Assembly (NCBI RefSeq): GCF_001922985.1
Contig: NZ_MRUH01000020.1
Location: 1-64,000 of the forward strand
Direction of reading: 5' to 3'
DNA length: 64,000 nucleotides
Origin: Teredinibacter waterburyi
GTDB lineage: Bacteria; Pseudomonadota; Gammaproteobacteria; Pseudomonadales; Cellvibrionaceae
Shown here piece by piece: positions 27,421 to 38,551 of this stretch. The notes beneath the pieces were generated by a model. The model had not been told where the DNA came from and did no database searches. It worked only from the letters and a program-made list of their open reading frames with translations. The first letter of the stretch is position 1. Each line of letters opens with the position of its first letter. A program made the position numbers and the translations under genes.

Positions 27421-27733
27421 TCACTTGGTCTCAAAGGTGGGGCTGGGAAGCGGCGCGCATCATAACAGAACGCAAAAGCCAAACCAACAGCCCTGAGCAT
27501 TTTTTGTACAACACGACACTGTCGCGATTTGTTGCTAAATTACGCCTATTTCGAGATATATTCCTTGGAATAGTTCCTATCAACGACATTGACGTAGTAA
27601 AAATGACGATTGAGTGACGCATTCGAGCTCGCCCAGAGAAGTTTTGCGAAAGAAGTGCAGAGGGGGAACGTCTCGCCCCCTTTCAACAACTCTCCAAACA
27701 CGTCCTTGAGCTCAACCTGCGCCGCAGTTCAAT
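27421..27733. other. ftsZ-lpxC intergenic region
   Basis: It contains the lpxC promoter near 27470 and, near 27660-27680, an imperfect GGGGG/CCCCC stem that could slow or end ftsZ transcription; the T-run after it is poor. No gene is seen. Confidence 0.5.
27459..27487 (-). promoter_or_regulatory. Sigma70-type promoter of lpxC
   Basis: On the minus strand TTGGTT (27482-27487), a 17-base spacer and TATGAT (27459-27464) form a -35/-10 pair. The -10 is preceded by TGT, giving an extended -10 that compensates for the weak -35. It ends 38 bases before the lpxC ATG. Confidence 0.6.
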
Positions 27734-28900
27734 CTAGTCAGCCTGACGACGCAGAAATGCTGGAATATCGAGGTATTCCATATCCTTATCCTGTAAATCT
27801 AGAGCTGGCGTCGCACTTGCACTTTTGTTGGCTCGCATAACGGTTGGCTTATCCAGCGCCGCATAATTTGGCTTGCCATCCGCTGTTGTGCGGGTGTTAT
27901 CTACCACCACCTTAGTTTTCGCTGGTTGTGCAGATTCGCGTACAGGGCCACCAAGACCGGTCGCAACCACAGTTACCCGCAACTCATCCTTCATTTCTGG
28001 ATCAATCACAGTGCCGACCACAACGGTTGCGTCACCAGAGGCAAACTCTTCAATGGTGTCGCCGACTTCACTGAACTCGCCGAGAGACAAGTCCATGCCA
28101 GCAGTAATATTAACCAAGATGCCACGCGCACCCTGTAAGTTAATATCTTCCAAGAGCGGGCTACGAATCGCCGCCTCAGCTGCCTCGCGCGCGCGGTTTT
28201 CACCACATGCGCTACCGCTACCCATCATCGCCATACCCATCTCGGACATTACGGTGCGAACATCCGCGAAGTCGACGTTAATCATACCCGGGCGAATAAT
28301 AAGGTCGGCAATACCTTGTACCGCACCGAGCAAAACGTCGTTGGCCGCTTTGAAAGCATCCAATAACGTAGTGGTCTTACCCAGTACCTGTAACAGTTTT
28401 TCGTTAGGAATAGTAATCAATGAATCAACGCGATCTTGCAGCTGCTTGATACCTTCCTCAGCTAACGCCATACGCTTGCGGCCTTCAAAAGGAAACGGCT
28501 TAGTCACAATAGCTACGGTTAGAATGCCAAGTTCTTTTGCAATCTCAGCGACTACTGGTGCACCACCAGTTCCAGTACCGCCACCCATACCGGCAGTAAT
28601 GAAAACCATATCTGCGCCTTCCAACACCTCGGCAATACGGTCGTGATCTTCCAGCGCGGCCTGACGTCCAATCGACGGATTAGCGCCAGCCCCCAAGCCT
28701 TTAGTTAGTCCATTCCCCAACTGCAGCACCGTTCGAGCATCTACATTTTTAAGTGCCTGAGCATCCGTATTAGCGCAAATAAATTCAACGCCATCTACTG
28801 CGTTGGAAATCATGTGCTTAACGGCGTTACCGCCACCGCCACCAATACCTATAACTTTAATGACCGCATTTTGCGGAATACTATCGACTAATTCAAACAT
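27734..28900 (-). CDS. ftsZ: FtsZ, tubulin-like division GTPase
   Basis: This 388-residue protein forms the cytokinetic Z ring. I place the start at the ATG at 28900 ([18 protein letters not shown]), with a strong GAGGGG ribosome site; an upstream ATG at 28999 gives a 33-residue extension foreign to the family. [14 protein letters not shown] lies at the N-terminus, and the tubulin signature [16 protein letters not shown] near residue 105 binds GTP. The C-terminal peptide [12 protein letters not shown], which binds FtsA and ZipA, is intact after a linker. It lies 77 bases after ftsA. Confidence 0.97.
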   Translation of the reverse strand: MFELVDSIPQNAVIKVIGIGGGGGNAVKHMISNAVDGVEFICANTDAQALKNVDARTVLQLGNGLTKGLGAGANPSIGRQAALEDHDRIAEVLEGADMVFITAGMGGGTGTGGAPVVAEIAKELGILTVAIVTKPFPFEGRKRMALAEEGIKQLQDRVDSLITIPNEKLLQVLGKTTTLLDAFKAANDVLLGAVQGIADLIIRPGMINVDFADVRTVMSEMGMAMMGSGSACGENRAREAAEAAIRSPLLEDINLQGARGILVNITAGMDLSLGEFSEVGDTIEEFASGDATVVVGTVIDPEMKDELRVTVVATGLGGPVRESAQPAKTKVVVDNTRTTADGKPNYAALDKPTVMRANKSASATPALDLQDKDMEYLDIPAFLRRQAD

Positions 28901-28977
28901 AAGAGTTCCCCTCTTTGACCCCTGAAAAAAATTATTGTTAATCACAACATTTACGATTTTGACAAACCGAAATAACG

Positions 28978-30204
28978 CTATAAGTTTTTTTGAAACCAAC
29001 TTTTCATTCGTTCAAATAGACCTTCGCGACTTTCAACTTCATACATACTTTCCCCGTGATGCTTAATCCCATACTGCAAAAGACCAACACCGGTGGAATA
29101 AATTGGGTTATTCACAATATCCTTTAACCCTTTAATATTTTGCGGCGCACCTAATCTTACCGGCATATGGAATATCTCCTCTGCCAGTTCAATAACGCCC
29201 TCCATCTTTGAGGTTCCGCCAGTCAGTACAATGCCGGCGGCGACCAAATCTTCAAAGCCACTGCGGCGCAATTCAGATTGCACCAAGGTAAACAACTCGT
29301 CATAACGAGGCTCTACAACTTCTGCCAAGGCTTGGCGGGATAGGTCGCGCGACGGACGATCCCCCACACTTGGAACCTTGATAGTTTCCTCAGCGCCAGT
29401 CAATTTAGCCAATGCGCATGCATATTTAATTTTAATTTCTTCTGCGTACTGAGTTGGCGTACGCAGCGCCATCGCGATATCGTTAGTGACCTGATCTCCC
29501 GCAATGGGAATAACACCAGTATGACGAATCGCGCCTTCGGTAAAGATCGCGATATCGGTCGTGCCACCGCCGATATCGACCAAACATACACCCAGTTCTT
29601 TCTCATCTTCAGTTAACACCGAATAACTAGATGCGAGCTGCTCTAAAATAATATCTTCTACTTCCAAACCGCAGCGGCGAATACACTTTTCAATATTTTG
29701 CGCTGCATTTACCGCACAGGTAACCAAATGTACTTTAGCTTCCAAGCGAACGCCGGACATACCCAGCGGCTCTTTTACACCCTCTTGCTCATCGATTAAA
29801 TATTCCTGCGGTAGTATATGCAGTATTTTTTGATCCGCCGGAATCGCGACGGCCTGCGCGGCATCAATTACTCGATCCAAATCCTGCGAGTAAACTTCGC
29901 GATCTTTTATGGCGACAATCCCGTGGGAGTTCAAACTTCTAATATGACTGCCCGCAATTCCCACGTAGACCGAATGAATTTCACAACCGGCCATCAGCTC
30001 CGCTTCTTCTACCGCTCGCTGAATAGACTGCACCGTGGATTCAATATTAACCACCACACCTTTCTTCATACCAACAGACTTATGCGAACCTATTCCAACA
30101 ATTGATAGGTCACCGTCTGCTGACACCTCACCCACAATTGCTACGACCTTGGACGTTCCTATATCCAAGCCGACAATCATGCGCCCCCCGCTAGAATGTG
30201 CCAT
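28978..30204 (-). CDS. ftsA: FtsA, actin-like division protein
   Basis: This 408-residue ATPase tethers FtsZ to the membrane and recruits later division proteins. [16 protein letters not shown] (phosphate 1), [15 protein letters not shown] near residue 205 (phosphate 2) and [13 protein letters not shown] near 335 (adenosine) are the actin-fold motifs. The C-terminal helix ([13 protein letters not shown]) is the amphipathic membrane anchor. Length is normal. It lies between ftsQ (114 bases) and ftsZ. Confidence 0.97.
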   Translation of the reverse strand: MAHSSGGRMIVGLDIGTSKVVAIVGEVSADGDLSIVGIGSHKSVGMKKGVVVNIESTVQSIQRAVEEAELMAGCEIHSVYVGIAGSHIRSLNSHGIVAIKDREVYSQDLDRVIDAAQAVAIPADQKILHILPQEYLIDEQEGVKEPLGMSGVRLEAKVHLVTCAVNAAQNIEKCIRRCGLEVEDIILEQLASSYSVLTEDEKELGVCLVDIGGGTTDIAIFTEGAIRHTGVIPIAGDQVTNDIAMALRTPTQYAEEIKIKYACALAKLTGAEETIKVPSVGDRPSRDLSRQALAEVVEPRYDELFTLVQSELRRSGFEDLVAAGIVLTGGTSKMEGVIELAEEIFHMPVRLGAPQNIKGLKDIVNNPIYSTGVGLLQYGIKHHGESMYEVESREGLFERMKSWFQKNL

Positions 30205-30318
30205 CTAATCACCTTTTAACATATTCATATTTACAGTCCCTATAACATCCATATCTATGGAGTACTGTGATCTCAAACTTGCCGTAATTGACACTTACTT
30301 ATACTTACAATCTTATCT

Positions 30319-31284
30319 TTACTGTGTCTGTGCGGCGGCCACTACATCATTAACCCAGGCAACAGCTAGTCCACCTTCGTAACGCATATCTACCGTTTTT
30401 ACTTGTTGTTGCACCTGCGCCAACTGCTGTTCATACACCAACAAAAAATTCCTCAACTTTGCAATCGAATCATACTGGCCCATTTTAATTTCAATTCCGC
30501 TGGCTAGACTTAAGGTCCAAGCCATAGTGGCGTCAACGTCAATACCAACAATGCTCATACCATGCCCAGAAAGCATTTCTGTCATCTCTACATAGGTTTT
30601 GGTGATCTGCCGGCTTAACGTTTCATCACCATGGAATATTGGCAAATGGGCAAGTTGACTATTGCCTGTAATTTCTATAATGGTGCCACTCTCGTTGATA
30701 TATGCCGACGACCCCCAACGTGCTATTGGTCGCTGCTCACGAATTTCCACCACCATTCCATCCGGCCAAACTCGCTGTACACTCGCCGCTTTTACCCAAG
30801 GGTTCAGCTCCAGATGCTGCTTTAACTCCAGCAGATTAATATCAACAAAATTGCCATTAAGCTTGTCAGCAATTAATTCCTGTATCGCACCTTTACCAAC
30901 CCATTGAAAATCGCCTTTAATTGAAATATTGGCGATCGGACGACTGACCGACATCGACACTCTATCGAGAGCTGCCTGCCAGTTTACGGACATATAACCA
31001 CCCGCCAAAACAACACACAATGCACTCCACTTAAAGAGAAACCACAGCTGCCCAAGCCTTACAAGCGGTGCTTTAGTTCGACCACTTGCCCCACGCACAT
31101 GTGAGCGCGGAGCCGGCTTAACGCTCACGCGCTTGGAGCGCCTAACATTGCTGGGGGATTTTGCAGCTACTTTACTTACCGACTTACTTTTAGTTTTTGA
31201 TTTTTTGTCCGCGCGCACATTTACATCGCGCTTACCGAACACGCAATACAAATGGTCTGTAATCAAAAAAATCTTCTTTATCAT
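30319..31284 (-). CDS. ftsQ: FtsQ, divisome membrane protein
   Basis: This 321-residue bitopic protein links early and late divisome parts (FtsBL). The N-terminal cytosolic region is long and very rich in Lys, Arg and Ser, followed by a membrane segment near residues 85-105. A POTRA domain follows, with NISIKGDFQWVGKGAIQ near 123 and LNPWVKAASVQRVWPDGMVVEI, then the FtsQ beta domain. The ATG overlaps the ddl stop by four bases (ATGA), which supports this start even though it gives an extended N-terminus. Confidence 0.92.
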   Translation of the reverse strand: MIKKIFLITDHLYCVFGKRDVNVRADKKSKTKSKSVSKVAAKSPSNVRRSKRVSVKPAPRSHVRGASGRTKAPLVRLGQLWFLFKWSALCVVLAGGYMSVNWQAALDRVSMSVSRPIANISIKGDFQWVGKGAIQELIADKLNGNFVDINLLELKQHLELNPWVKAASVQRVWPDGMVVEIREQRPIARWGSSAYINESGTIIEITGNSQLAHLPIFHGDETLSRQITKTYVEMTEMLSGHGMSIVGIDVDATMAWTLSLASGIEIKMGQYDSIAKLRNFLLVYEQQLAQVQQQVKTVDMRYEGGLAVAWVNDVVAAAQTQ

Positions 31285-32225
31285 ATTGTTTGCAACAAGA
31301 TTTCAGTAACAAGATCACTAAATGTCAACCCGGCTTCCTTGGCTGCCATCGGCACCAAACTATGGTCGGTCATTCCCGGAACGGTATTCACTTCTAATAA
31401 ATAAAATTCACCGTTGCGATTTTGCATAATATCGACTCGCCCCCAAGCGCTACACCCTATTGCGTTAAACGCCGCTAACGCGAGGGTTTTTAGCTCCATC
31501 GATTTTTCTTCGCTTAGCCCGCAAGGGCATAGATAACGAGTGGTATTCGACACGTATTTAGCGTCGTAGTCGTAAAAAACGTGATCGGTTTCCAGCTTGA
31601 TCGGCGGCAGCGCTTGGCCATTTAAAATTGCCACCGTATATTCCGCACCGGTTACCTTCGCTTCAGCAAGAACTGCGCGATCGTAATGTTTCGCCTCATC
31701 AAAGGCGCTTTTCAGTTCGGACGCGGTAACAACAAAACGCATACCAATACTTGAACCTTCATGGATTGGCTTTACAAAGGCTTCTCCATGAAGGCTTTGC
31801 AATACACTTCCCCAATCTGCGGACTCTGTTAACAGCGCATGTTTTGGCGTTGGCAAACCAACGCTGCTCCAGATTTGCTTTGTTTTTAACTTATCCATGG
31901 CAATTGCCGAGGCTTGATGGCGACTACCGGTATAGGGGATTCCCATCAGGTCTAGTAGCGCTTGCATCTTACCGTCTTCACCACCTGCACCATGTAACGC
32001 AATAAAAGCGCGGTCACACTTTGCCTGTAATAATTGCGCTACTGGGTGTTCACCGATATCCAGCTCGACCACATCAATCGACTTTTCACGAAGCCCAGCC
32101 GCGACAGCCCTTCCGCTTTTTAAAGACACGTCTCGCTCAGCGGAAACACCGCCATACAACACCGCCACGCGACCAAAGTTTGGCAGCTCTGCAGTATTGG
32201 AGACTTGGCTTCTATAATCTGTCAT
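31281..32225 (-). CDS. ddl: Ddl, D-alanine-D-alanine ligase
   Basis: This ATP-grasp enzyme joins two D-Ala residues for peptidoglycan. The motifs include VLYGGVSAERDVSLKSG at the N-terminus, LHGAGGEDGKMQALLD, FVKPIHEGSSIGM and LEVNTVPGMTDHSLVP at the C-terminus. I start it at the ATG at 32225 (314 residues, the usual DdlB length). A TTG at 32267 would add 14 residues of repeated Leu-Asn/Asp-Lys type and is less likely, although neither has a strong ribosome site. It follows murC by about 107 bases and overlaps ftsQ by four. Confidence 0.93.
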   Translation of the reverse strand: MTDYRSQVSNTAELPNFGRVAVLYGGVSAERDVSLKSGRAVAAGLREKSIDVVELDIGEHPVAQLLQAKCDRAFIALHGAGGEDGKMQALLDLMGIPYTGSRHQASAIAMDKLKTKQIWSSVGLPTPKHALLTESADWGSVLQSLHGEAFVKPIHEGSSIGMRFVVTASELKSAFDEAKHYDRAVLAEAKVTGAEYTVAILNGQALPPIKLETDHVFYDYDAKYVSNTTRYLCPCGLSEEKSMELKTLALAAFNAIGCSAWGRVDIMQNRNGEFYLLEVNTVPGMTDHSLVPMAAKEAGLTFSDLVTEILLQTI

Positions 32226-32332
32226 GTTCAACTTATCGCTCAATTTTTCATTTAACCTATCGTTCAAGTGCTTTTTCTACTTCCTATGCCAACTATTTAT
32301 CTCAGCGATTAATATCAACAACTGATATGCGC

Positions 32333-33757
32333 TTATTTAAATTCTCGTTTTGCCAGCTCGGCCGCCAATGTGCCAACATTACCAGCCCCTTGCGTAATAA
32401 CAATATCACCCGGCTGAACGATGTCTTTAATTACACTCGGCACGCCTTCTACACCTTCGATAAAAATCGGGTCGACCTGGCCGCGAATACGAATGCTACG
32501 ACTTAAATGTCGGCTATCCGCACCTTGAATTGGATCTTCACCAGCCGCATAGACTTCGAGCAAAACCAATTGATCAACACTTGATAATACCTCGACAAAA
32601 TCTTCGTATAAGTCACGAGTTCGCGAATACCGATGAGGTTGATAAACCATAACTAAACGTCGCTTTGGCCAGCCGTCGCGCACGGCCTTAATTGTTGCGG
32701 CTACTTCGCGTGGATGGTGACCGTAATCGTCCACCAACATTACCGTTTCACTGCCACCGACATGGTATTCACCATAAATCTCAAACCGTCTACCCACACC
32801 TAAGAATTGCGCCAAACCATTTTGAATATATTCGTCACCAATACCTTCATCGGTGGCAACGGCGATTGCCGCGGTCGCGTTTAAAACATTATGCTCACCG
32901 GGCATATTCAGAAACACATGCAATGGCTTCTCTTTCCCAGGACGCTTTACCTTAAAACGTTGGCGTCCGGCGTCCTGCTGAATATCGTAGGCTTGAAAAT
33001 CAGCACTAGCCGAGAATCCGTAGGTAATAACACCACGCGCAACATCGGGGATTATTTCTTCAACAACACTGTCATCGGTACACAATACCGCGATCCCGTA
33101 AAAAGGAAGATTGTGCAAAAACTCAATAAAAGTTTTTTTAAGCACATTAAAATCACCACCATAGGTGTCCATATGGTCGGCATCTATATTCGTTACAACC
33201 GCAACCATTGGTTGTAAATGTAAAAACGACGCATCACTTTCATCGGCCTCGGCGACTAAGTAGCGACTCTCACCTAAGCCAGCATTACTACCCGCGCTAT
33301 TTAACAAACCGCCTATAACGAAAGTTGGATCCAGCTCCGCCTCGGCAAAAATACTGGCGATCAGGCTAGTTGTTGTTGTCTTGCCATGGGTTCCGGCTAC
33401 AGCGATACCATGTCGATAACGCATAAGCTCGCCCAGCATTTCGGCGCGGCGCACAACGGGGGTTCGATTATTGCGCGCTTCTACTAATTCGGGGTTAGTC
33501 GCCAGAACAGCACTTGAATTAACCACTACATCTGCACCGACAACATTATTGGCGTGGTGACCAATAAACACTTTTGCGCCCATTGCGGTTAAGCGTCGCG
33601 TTACCTGTGACTCACGCAGATCAGACCCCGAAATTTCGTAACCTTGGTTTAGTAATACCTCCGCGATTCCGCTCATACCAGCGCCACCAATCCCAATAAA
33701 ATGAATGCGACGAATGCGGCGCATCTCAGGGATTGGAAAGCTTTTAAAGTTTGTCAT
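32333..33757 (-). CDS. murC: MurC, UDP-MurNAc-L-alanine ligase
   Basis: This 474-residue cytosolic Mur ligase adds L-Ala to UDP-MurNAc. [18 protein letters not shown] near residue 19 is the nucleotide-sugar motif, [13 protein letters not shown] near 119 is the ATP P-loop, and [12 protein letters not shown] and [18 protein letters not shown] are the Mur ligase blocks typical of MurC. Length is normal. It lies 32 bases after murG, with an ATG start. Confidence 0.97.
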   Translation of the reverse strand: MTNFKSFPIPEMRRIRRIHFIGIGGAGMSGIAEVLLNQGYEISGSDLRESQVTRRLTAMGAKVFIGHHANNVVGADVVVNSSAVLATNPELVEARNNRTPVVRRAEMLGELMRYRHGIAVAGTHGKTTTTSLIASIFAEAELDPTFVIGGLLNSAGSNAGLGESRYLVAEADESDASFLHLQPMVAVVTNIDADHMDTYGGDFNVLKKTFIEFLHNLPFYGIAVLCTDDSVVEEIIPDVARGVITYGFSASADFQAYDIQQDAGRQRFKVKRPGKEKPLHVFLNMPGEHNVLNATAAIAVATDEGIGDEYIQNGLAQFLGVGRRFEIYGEYHVGGSETVMLVDDYGHHPREVAATIKAVRDGWPKRRLVMVYQPHRYSRTRDLYEDFVEVLSSVDQLVLLEVYAAGEDPIQGADSRHLSRSIRIRGQVDPIFIEGVEGVPSVIKDIVQPGDIVITQGAGNVGTLAAELAKREFK

Positions 33758-33789
33758 ATTACGATCTCTAATTTTTATGCCGCAGCGAT

Positions 33790-34923
33790 TTAACTACACG
33801 CCTGCCTAGCAAGTAATGATTCACAAATGTCAGCAAATCTCTCGGTTGCTAGCGGCTTGGCTTTTTCCTTTGCAGCTAGGGCCATTCGCTCAACCCGCTC
33901 AGGTTGCTGCCATAGCTGCACAATAGTGTTGCTCAGTTCTTCTGCATTCAGTTCATTTTGCTGGCGCAATATCGCCGCGCCGTCATCGGCCAAATAACGC
34001 GCGTTGGCGGTTTGATGGTCGTCAATCGCAAACGGAAACGGTACTAATATTGACGCGACCCCAACAGCTGATAATTCAGCGACGGTTAACGCGCCGGATC
34101 GACAGATCACCAAGTCAGCCCAGCGTAATGCCTCACTCATGTTGTCGATAAACGGCGTCACACAAACATTTTCGCTATCGACTGTAATACCTAAGTCACG
34201 ATACTGCGCCAGGCTAGCATCGTAGCCAAACTCTCCCGTTTGATGGCGCAACTTAAAAACACAGCCAGCGTTTTTCAAAAGTACAACGACGTCGGGTAAA
34301 AGTGCATTTATCGCCACTGCGCCACGACTCCCGCCAAAAACGAGAATTTTGATCTCCCCTTCCTGCAAGCGTTCGGGTTTAACCAAAACTGAATTACCAG
34401 AGGTTGAATTCGCAAAAAAATCAGCGCGTACGGGATTGCCTAGATGTTGAGTTTTTGGCAATACATCAGGAAATCCGCTAATCACAGCATTTGCGAATCG
34501 CGCTAACAGACGATTAGTTGTACCCGCGACTGCATTTTGCTCGTGGATCACTAATGGAATACCACACAGTTTCGCAGCCACACCACCCGGGCCAGCCACG
34601 AAACCACCTAAGCCAACAATAACGCTAGGCTTGATCTTTTTAATCGTTTTACGAGCAGAACTTACCGCTCGAATAATGTTAAATGGCGCTTCTATAAGTG
34701 CTTTTACACCACGACCGCGAACACCGCGCACACCAATAGTATGTAGCGGGATATTCGCCGCCGGCACCAGTTTCGACTCTATACCAGCCTCGGTACCTAG
34801 CCACTCAACTTGATAACCACGCTGCTTCATCACTTCCGCCAACGCCAATCCGGGAAATACATGACCGCCTGTACCACCGGCCATAATCAATACAGTTTTT
34901 TTCTTCTGACTTAAACTAGTCAT
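33790..34923 (-). CDS. murG: MurG, UDP-GlcNAc transferase (lipid II synthesis)
   Basis: This 377-residue GT-B enzyme adds GlcNAc to lipid I on the cytosolic face of the inner membrane. The first G-loop [17 protein letters not shown] is at residues 16-32, [19 protein letters not shown] near 128, the second G-loop [12 protein letters not shown] near 200, and the donor site [36 protein letters not shown] near 275. The gene overlaps ftsW by eight bases. Confidence 0.97.
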   Translation of the reverse strand: MTSLSQKKKTVLIMAGGTGGHVFPGLALAEVMKQRGYQVEWLGTEAGIESKLVPAANIPLHTIGVRGVRGRGVKALIEAPFNIIRAVSSARKTIKKIKPSVIVGLGGFVAGPGGVAAKLCGIPLVIHEQNAVAGTTNRLLARFANAVISGFPDVLPKTQHLGNPVRADFFANSTSGNSVLVKPERLQEGEIKILVFGGSRGAVAINALLPDVVVLLKNAGCVFKLRHQTGEFGYDASLAQYRDLGITVDSENVCVTPFIDNMSEALRWADLVICRSGALTVAELSAVGVASILVPFPFAIDDHQTANARYLADDGAAILRQQNELNAEELSNTIVQLWQQPERVERMALAAKEKAKPLATERFADICESLLARQACS

Positions 34924-36055
34924 CGCTGCCTCGCTCTTCCCACGATACTCGGAAGACTAATGCCGCAAGTGCACAGCAGATCAACAAACTACTCCCGCCA
35001 TAACTAATAAAAGGTAGTGTTAAACCTTTAGTTGGTAACAGGCCCGAGGCGACGCCCATATTGATAAATGCCTGAACAGCAAACATCACGGCGATTCCAA
35101 ATACCAAAAAGCTACCAAATAGATTGCCGCCCATATAAGCGCGCTTCGCGAGCAACAGCATACGTTTTATAAAATAGGTATAGATACCGATTAACACCAA
35201 AGCGCCAATCAGCCCGAATTCTTCTGCGTAGATCGCAAAAATAAAGTCCGTATGCGCTTCCGGTAGAAAAAACAATTTCTGTAGACTATTCCCCAAACCC
35301 AAACCCAACCATTCACCACGACCAAAAGCTATAAGTGACTGCACCAACTGATAGCCCGAATCAAATTGGCGTGACCAAGGGTCCATAAACGAAACCAGAC
35401 GCTCCCATCGATAAGGGGAAACCACTGCCATTAAAATCAAAAAACCCAGCCCACTCGCCGCCAACATAAGAAAGCGAACGATCGGCACACCGGCGACAAA
35501 CATCATCGCCCCCAAGGACATACAGATAACGACGGAGCTACCAAAATCTGGCTCTATCAGCAGTAGAAAAACCACAATGGCAATAATCGTTACCATCTTC
35601 ACAAATCCAGACCAGCGCTCACGTACTTCAAGGTTTTTTCTGGCGAGATAGCTAGAGAAGTAAATAACTAAACAGATTTTAGCTAATTCAGATGCCTGCA
35701 TACTTACTGGCCCGAGCTGTAACCAGCGACGACTGCCGTTTACGACTTTACCTATGCCTGGCACCAGTACCACTAACAAAACACCTATCGCCAGCAACAA
35801 AAAAACACCAGAAAACTTTTGCCAAATGGCCAACGGCACCGATGCTACCAATATTGCCAAGGTCAGGCCCAACAACAAATAAACGCTTTGTTTTTTTACA
35901 AAGAACCACGGGTCTTGATAGCGAGCATTGGCAAAATCTAACGAGCTAGAAGCTACCATCACAATACCTAAGCTCAACAAGATCAAAACTGGAAGTAACA
36001 ATTTAATATCTATCACTCGCGGCGGAGTGAAGCTCGCTAAGGCGATCGGCATCAT
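34916..36055 (-). CDS. ftsW: FtsW, division SEDS glycosyltransferase
   Basis: This 379-residue polytopic protein polymerises lipid II together with FtsI at the septum. About ten membrane segments are seen. SEDS blocks include GSRRWLQLGPVSMQASELAKICLVIYF near residue 110, FAIYAEEFGLIGAL near 270 and LPFISYGGSSLLICCALAALVFRVS at the C-terminus. It overlaps murD by four bases (ATGA) and murG by eight. Position among murein genes distinguishes it from RodA. Confidence 0.96.
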   Translation of the reverse strand: MMPIALASFTPPRVIDIKLLLPVLILLSLGIVMVASSSLDFANARYQDPWFFVKKQSVYLLLGLTLAILVASVPLAIWQKFSGVFLLLAIGVLLVVLVPGIGKVVNGSRRWLQLGPVSMQASELAKICLVIYFSSYLARKNLEVRERWSGFVKMVTIIAIVVFLLLIEPDFGSSVVICMSLGAMMFVAGVPIVRFLMLAASGLGFLILMAVVSPYRWERLVSFMDPWSRQFDSGYQLVQSLIAFGRGEWLGLGLGNSLQKLFFLPEAHTDFIFAIYAEEFGLIGALVLIGIYTYFIKRMLLLAKRAYMGGNLFGSFLVFGIAVMFAVQAFINMGVASGLLPTKGLTLPFISYGGSSLLICCALAALVFRVSWEERGSDD

Positions 36056-37413
36056 GCGGCCAACCTCGCAACACAGCGAACAAACTGCTCACCCCTGTCC
36101 TCAAATCCTTTAAACATATCAAAGCTGGCACACGCAGGTGAAAGCAATACAGCGCCACCCGATTTTGATAACTGGTAGGCTTGTTCTACGGCATCGTCTA
36201 GCGAAGCGCACTTTACAACCATAACCGTTGCAGGAAGCGCTGCTGCTATCTGCTCTGCATCCCGCCCGATCAATACAACAGCGGCCACCTGTTCAGCCAA
36301 TACTCGACCAAACACTGAAAAGTCCGCGCCCTTTGAATCGCCGCCAGCAATAATAACTACACCATTAAAATCATCTTTAATGCCGACTACGGCAGCAATG
36401 CTTGCGCCGACATTTGTCGCTTTCGAATCATTTATAAACGTTACTTGGTTATGGTTCGCGACCCACTGACATCGATGTGGTAAGCCAACAAACTCCTCCA
36501 ATTCGGCAAAACAGTACTTGAGATCAATTTCGGCAGCATCACATAAAGCCATTAACGCGAGCGCGTTAGCGACATTGTGGCGACCAAACATTCTAATCTC
36601 CGCACGATCCAATAGGGTTTCACCCTGTCGACTCAAAGTTTTGGTTACCGCGTCGTATAAATATTTAATATCACCCTGTTCATGGTGTTGACCAAAGCCA
36701 AATCCGCTCCGCTGCACACCGGCAATAATGGGTGGCACTGTCAGCTTGTCATCTAGGTTATAAACCACATTTTTTGCGCCCCAATAGATACGCTGCTTAG
36801 CCATACAATAGCTGGCCAAACTTGTGTAGCGATCCATATGATCTTCGGTAACATTGAGCACACAAGCAACGGTTAAGTCTGGACGCCGTACACTTTCTAG
36901 CTGAAAGCTCGATAATTCTAAAACGTAGAGTTCTACATCCATATCTAACGTATCGAGTACAGGAATTCCGATATTCCCTGCAACCGATGTTTTGATGCCC
37001 GCACGTGTTGCGATATTGCCCATTAAAGTCGCAACCGTGGTTTTACCATTTGAGCCGGTTATGCCAATTGTCGGCACCTGCACTTCCTGTAGAAATAAAT
37101 CTACGTCACCAACTAAGGGGATAGAATTATTAATAGCAACCTGCGCCAAGGGTAAGCTTCTCGAGATTCCGGGACTAATGACGACCTGGCTGGCAGCGAG
37201 AATAAAGTCATTTAAAGATTCGTCTGTCTCACCCAAAAATACTAATGTATCCGGTTGTTCCGCTTTTAATTCCTGCAGGCCAGGTGGATTCAATCGCGTA
37301 TCAATTACTACACAGCGATGCCCTCTACGCCCAAAATAGCGCGCGACAGAAAGCCCAGTCTTACCCAAACCGAGAATCACGCTATAGCTATCAGAGACAA
37401 TTAGCTGTGTCAT
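36052..37413 (-). CDS. murD: MurD, UDP-MurNAc-L-Ala-D-glutamate ligase
   Basis: This 453-residue Mur ligase adds D-Glu. LGLGKTGLSVARYF is near the N-terminus, GITGSNGKTTVATLMGNIA near residue 118 is the P-loop, and VLNVTEDHMDRY near 185, FINDSKATNVGAS near 320 and LLSPACASFDMFKGFEDRGEQF near the C-terminus are the family blocks. Length is normal. It follows mraY by 55 bases and overlaps ftsW by four. Confidence 0.97.
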   Translation of the reverse strand: MTQLIVSDSYSVILGLGKTGLSVARYFGRRGHRCVVIDTRLNPPGLQELKAEQPDTLVFLGETDESLNDFILAASQVVISPGISRSLPLAQVAINNSIPLVGDVDLFLQEVQVPTIGITGSNGKTTVATLMGNIATRAGIKTSVAGNIGIPVLDTLDMDVELYVLELSSFQLESVRRPDLTVACVLNVTEDHMDRYTSLASYCMAKQRIYWGAKNVVYNLDDKLTVPPIIAGVQRSGFGFGQHHEQGDIKYLYDAVTKTLSRQGETLLDRAEIRMFGRHNVANALALMALCDAAEIDLKYCFAELEEFVGLPHRCQWVANHNQVTFINDSKATNVGASIAAVVGIKDDFNGVVIIAGGDSKGADFSVFGRVLAEQVAAVVLIGRDAEQIAAALPATVMVVKCASLDDAVEQAYQLSKSGGAVLLSPACASFDMFKGFEDRGEQFVRCVARLAA

Positions 37414-37468
37414 TTTTTTGTTACAAACACCTATTTAAACAAGCCGAATACAATGGGTAGAAAATACA

Positions 37469-38551
37469 CTAGCGCAACTTTAGAGTTGCCAAACCAAATA
37501 AAACCAACATCACCGTAATAATCCAAAAACGCACAATAACCCGCGGCTCAGGCCAGCCTTTCAGTTCGAAGTGATGATGCAGCGGTGCCATGCGAAAGAT
37601 GCGACGACCGGTTAACTTAAATGACGCTACTTGTAAAATAACCGACACCGTCTCCATCACAAAAATACCCGACATGATAAAGAAGACAATTTCGTGCCTA
37701 ACGATTACCGCAATAACACCTAGAGCCGCACCTAGAGCTAGAGCACCAACATCCCCCATAAAAACCTGCGCGGGATAGGTGTTAAACCACAAGAAGCCCA
37801 ATCCGGCGCCACTTAAAGCCCCACAAAAAATAACCAGCTCGCCAGCGCCTGGGATATGCGCAATATGAAGATAGCTAGCAAAGTTCACGTTACCGGTTAG
37901 ATACGCAATTATTCCCAGTGCTGAGCCGACCATAACCGTTGGCATAATCGCCAGGCCATCTAAGCCATCCGTAAGGTTAACGGCATTACTAAAGCCGACA
38001 ATCATCAGATAGGTTAACAAGATAAATAGTGGCCCCATTTGCCAGGCAACATTTTTAAAAAAGGGAATATACAACGTCGTTTCAGCGGGCAAAACAGCGG
38101 TAACATACAAGCCAGTCGCAACAACAAAACCTAGCAACGACTGCCAAAAGTATTTCCAACGCGCGGGCAAACCCTTCGAATTTTTTTCGATCACCTTGCG
38201 GTAATCATCAACCCAGCCAATAAGGCCGTAGCTAATGGTGACGAACAACACGGCTAACACATAGCGATTGGATAACTCCCCCCACAATAAAGTAGAGATT
38301 ACAATCGCAAATAGAATCAAGGTTCCACCCATGGTCGGTGTACCGGATTTACTTAGATGGCTTTCTGGCCCGTCGCTACGAATCGACTGCCCAATTTGCA
38401 ACTCATTCAACTTTCGGATAAACCAAGGACCGAGCATCATCGAAATACCAAGTGCGGTTAACACACTCAGAATTCCGCGCAGCGTAAGATACTGAAATAC
38501 CGCGAAGCCTTTTATGTAAGTCTGTAAAAATTCGGCTAGCCATAGCAACAT
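37469..38551 (-). CDS. mraY: MraY, phospho-MurNAc-pentapeptide translocase
   Basis: This 360-residue enzyme with ten membrane segments makes lipid I on undecaprenyl phosphate. Visible motifs are [12 protein letters not shown] near residue 68, the catalytic Asp blocks WVDDYRKV near 115 and [13 protein letters not shown] near 190, and [13 protein letters not shown] near 322. Length equals the family norm. It shares one base with murF and precedes murD. Confidence 0.97.
   Translation of the reverse strand: MLLWLAEFLQTYIKGFAVFQYLTLRGILSVLTALGISMMLGPWFIRKLNELQIGQSIRSDGPESHLSKSGTPTMGGTLILFAIVISTLLWGELSNRYVLAVLFVTISYGLIGWVDDYRKVIEKNSKGLPARWKYFWQSLLGFVVATGLYVTAVLPAETTLYIPFFKNVAWQMGPLFILLTYLMIVGFSNAVNLTDGLDGLAIMPTVMVGSALGIIAYLTGNVNFASYLHIAHIPGAGELVIFCGALSGAGLGFLWFNTYPAQVFMGDVGALALGAALGVIAVIVRHEIVFFIMSGIFVMETVSVILQVASFKLTGRRIFRMAPLHHHFELKGWPEPRVIVRFWIITVMLVLFGLATLKLR

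Noticed and set aside
27873-28646. A 257-codon open frame opposite ftsZ
   Set aside because: It is a mirror of the ftsZ codon pattern, with no family resemblance.
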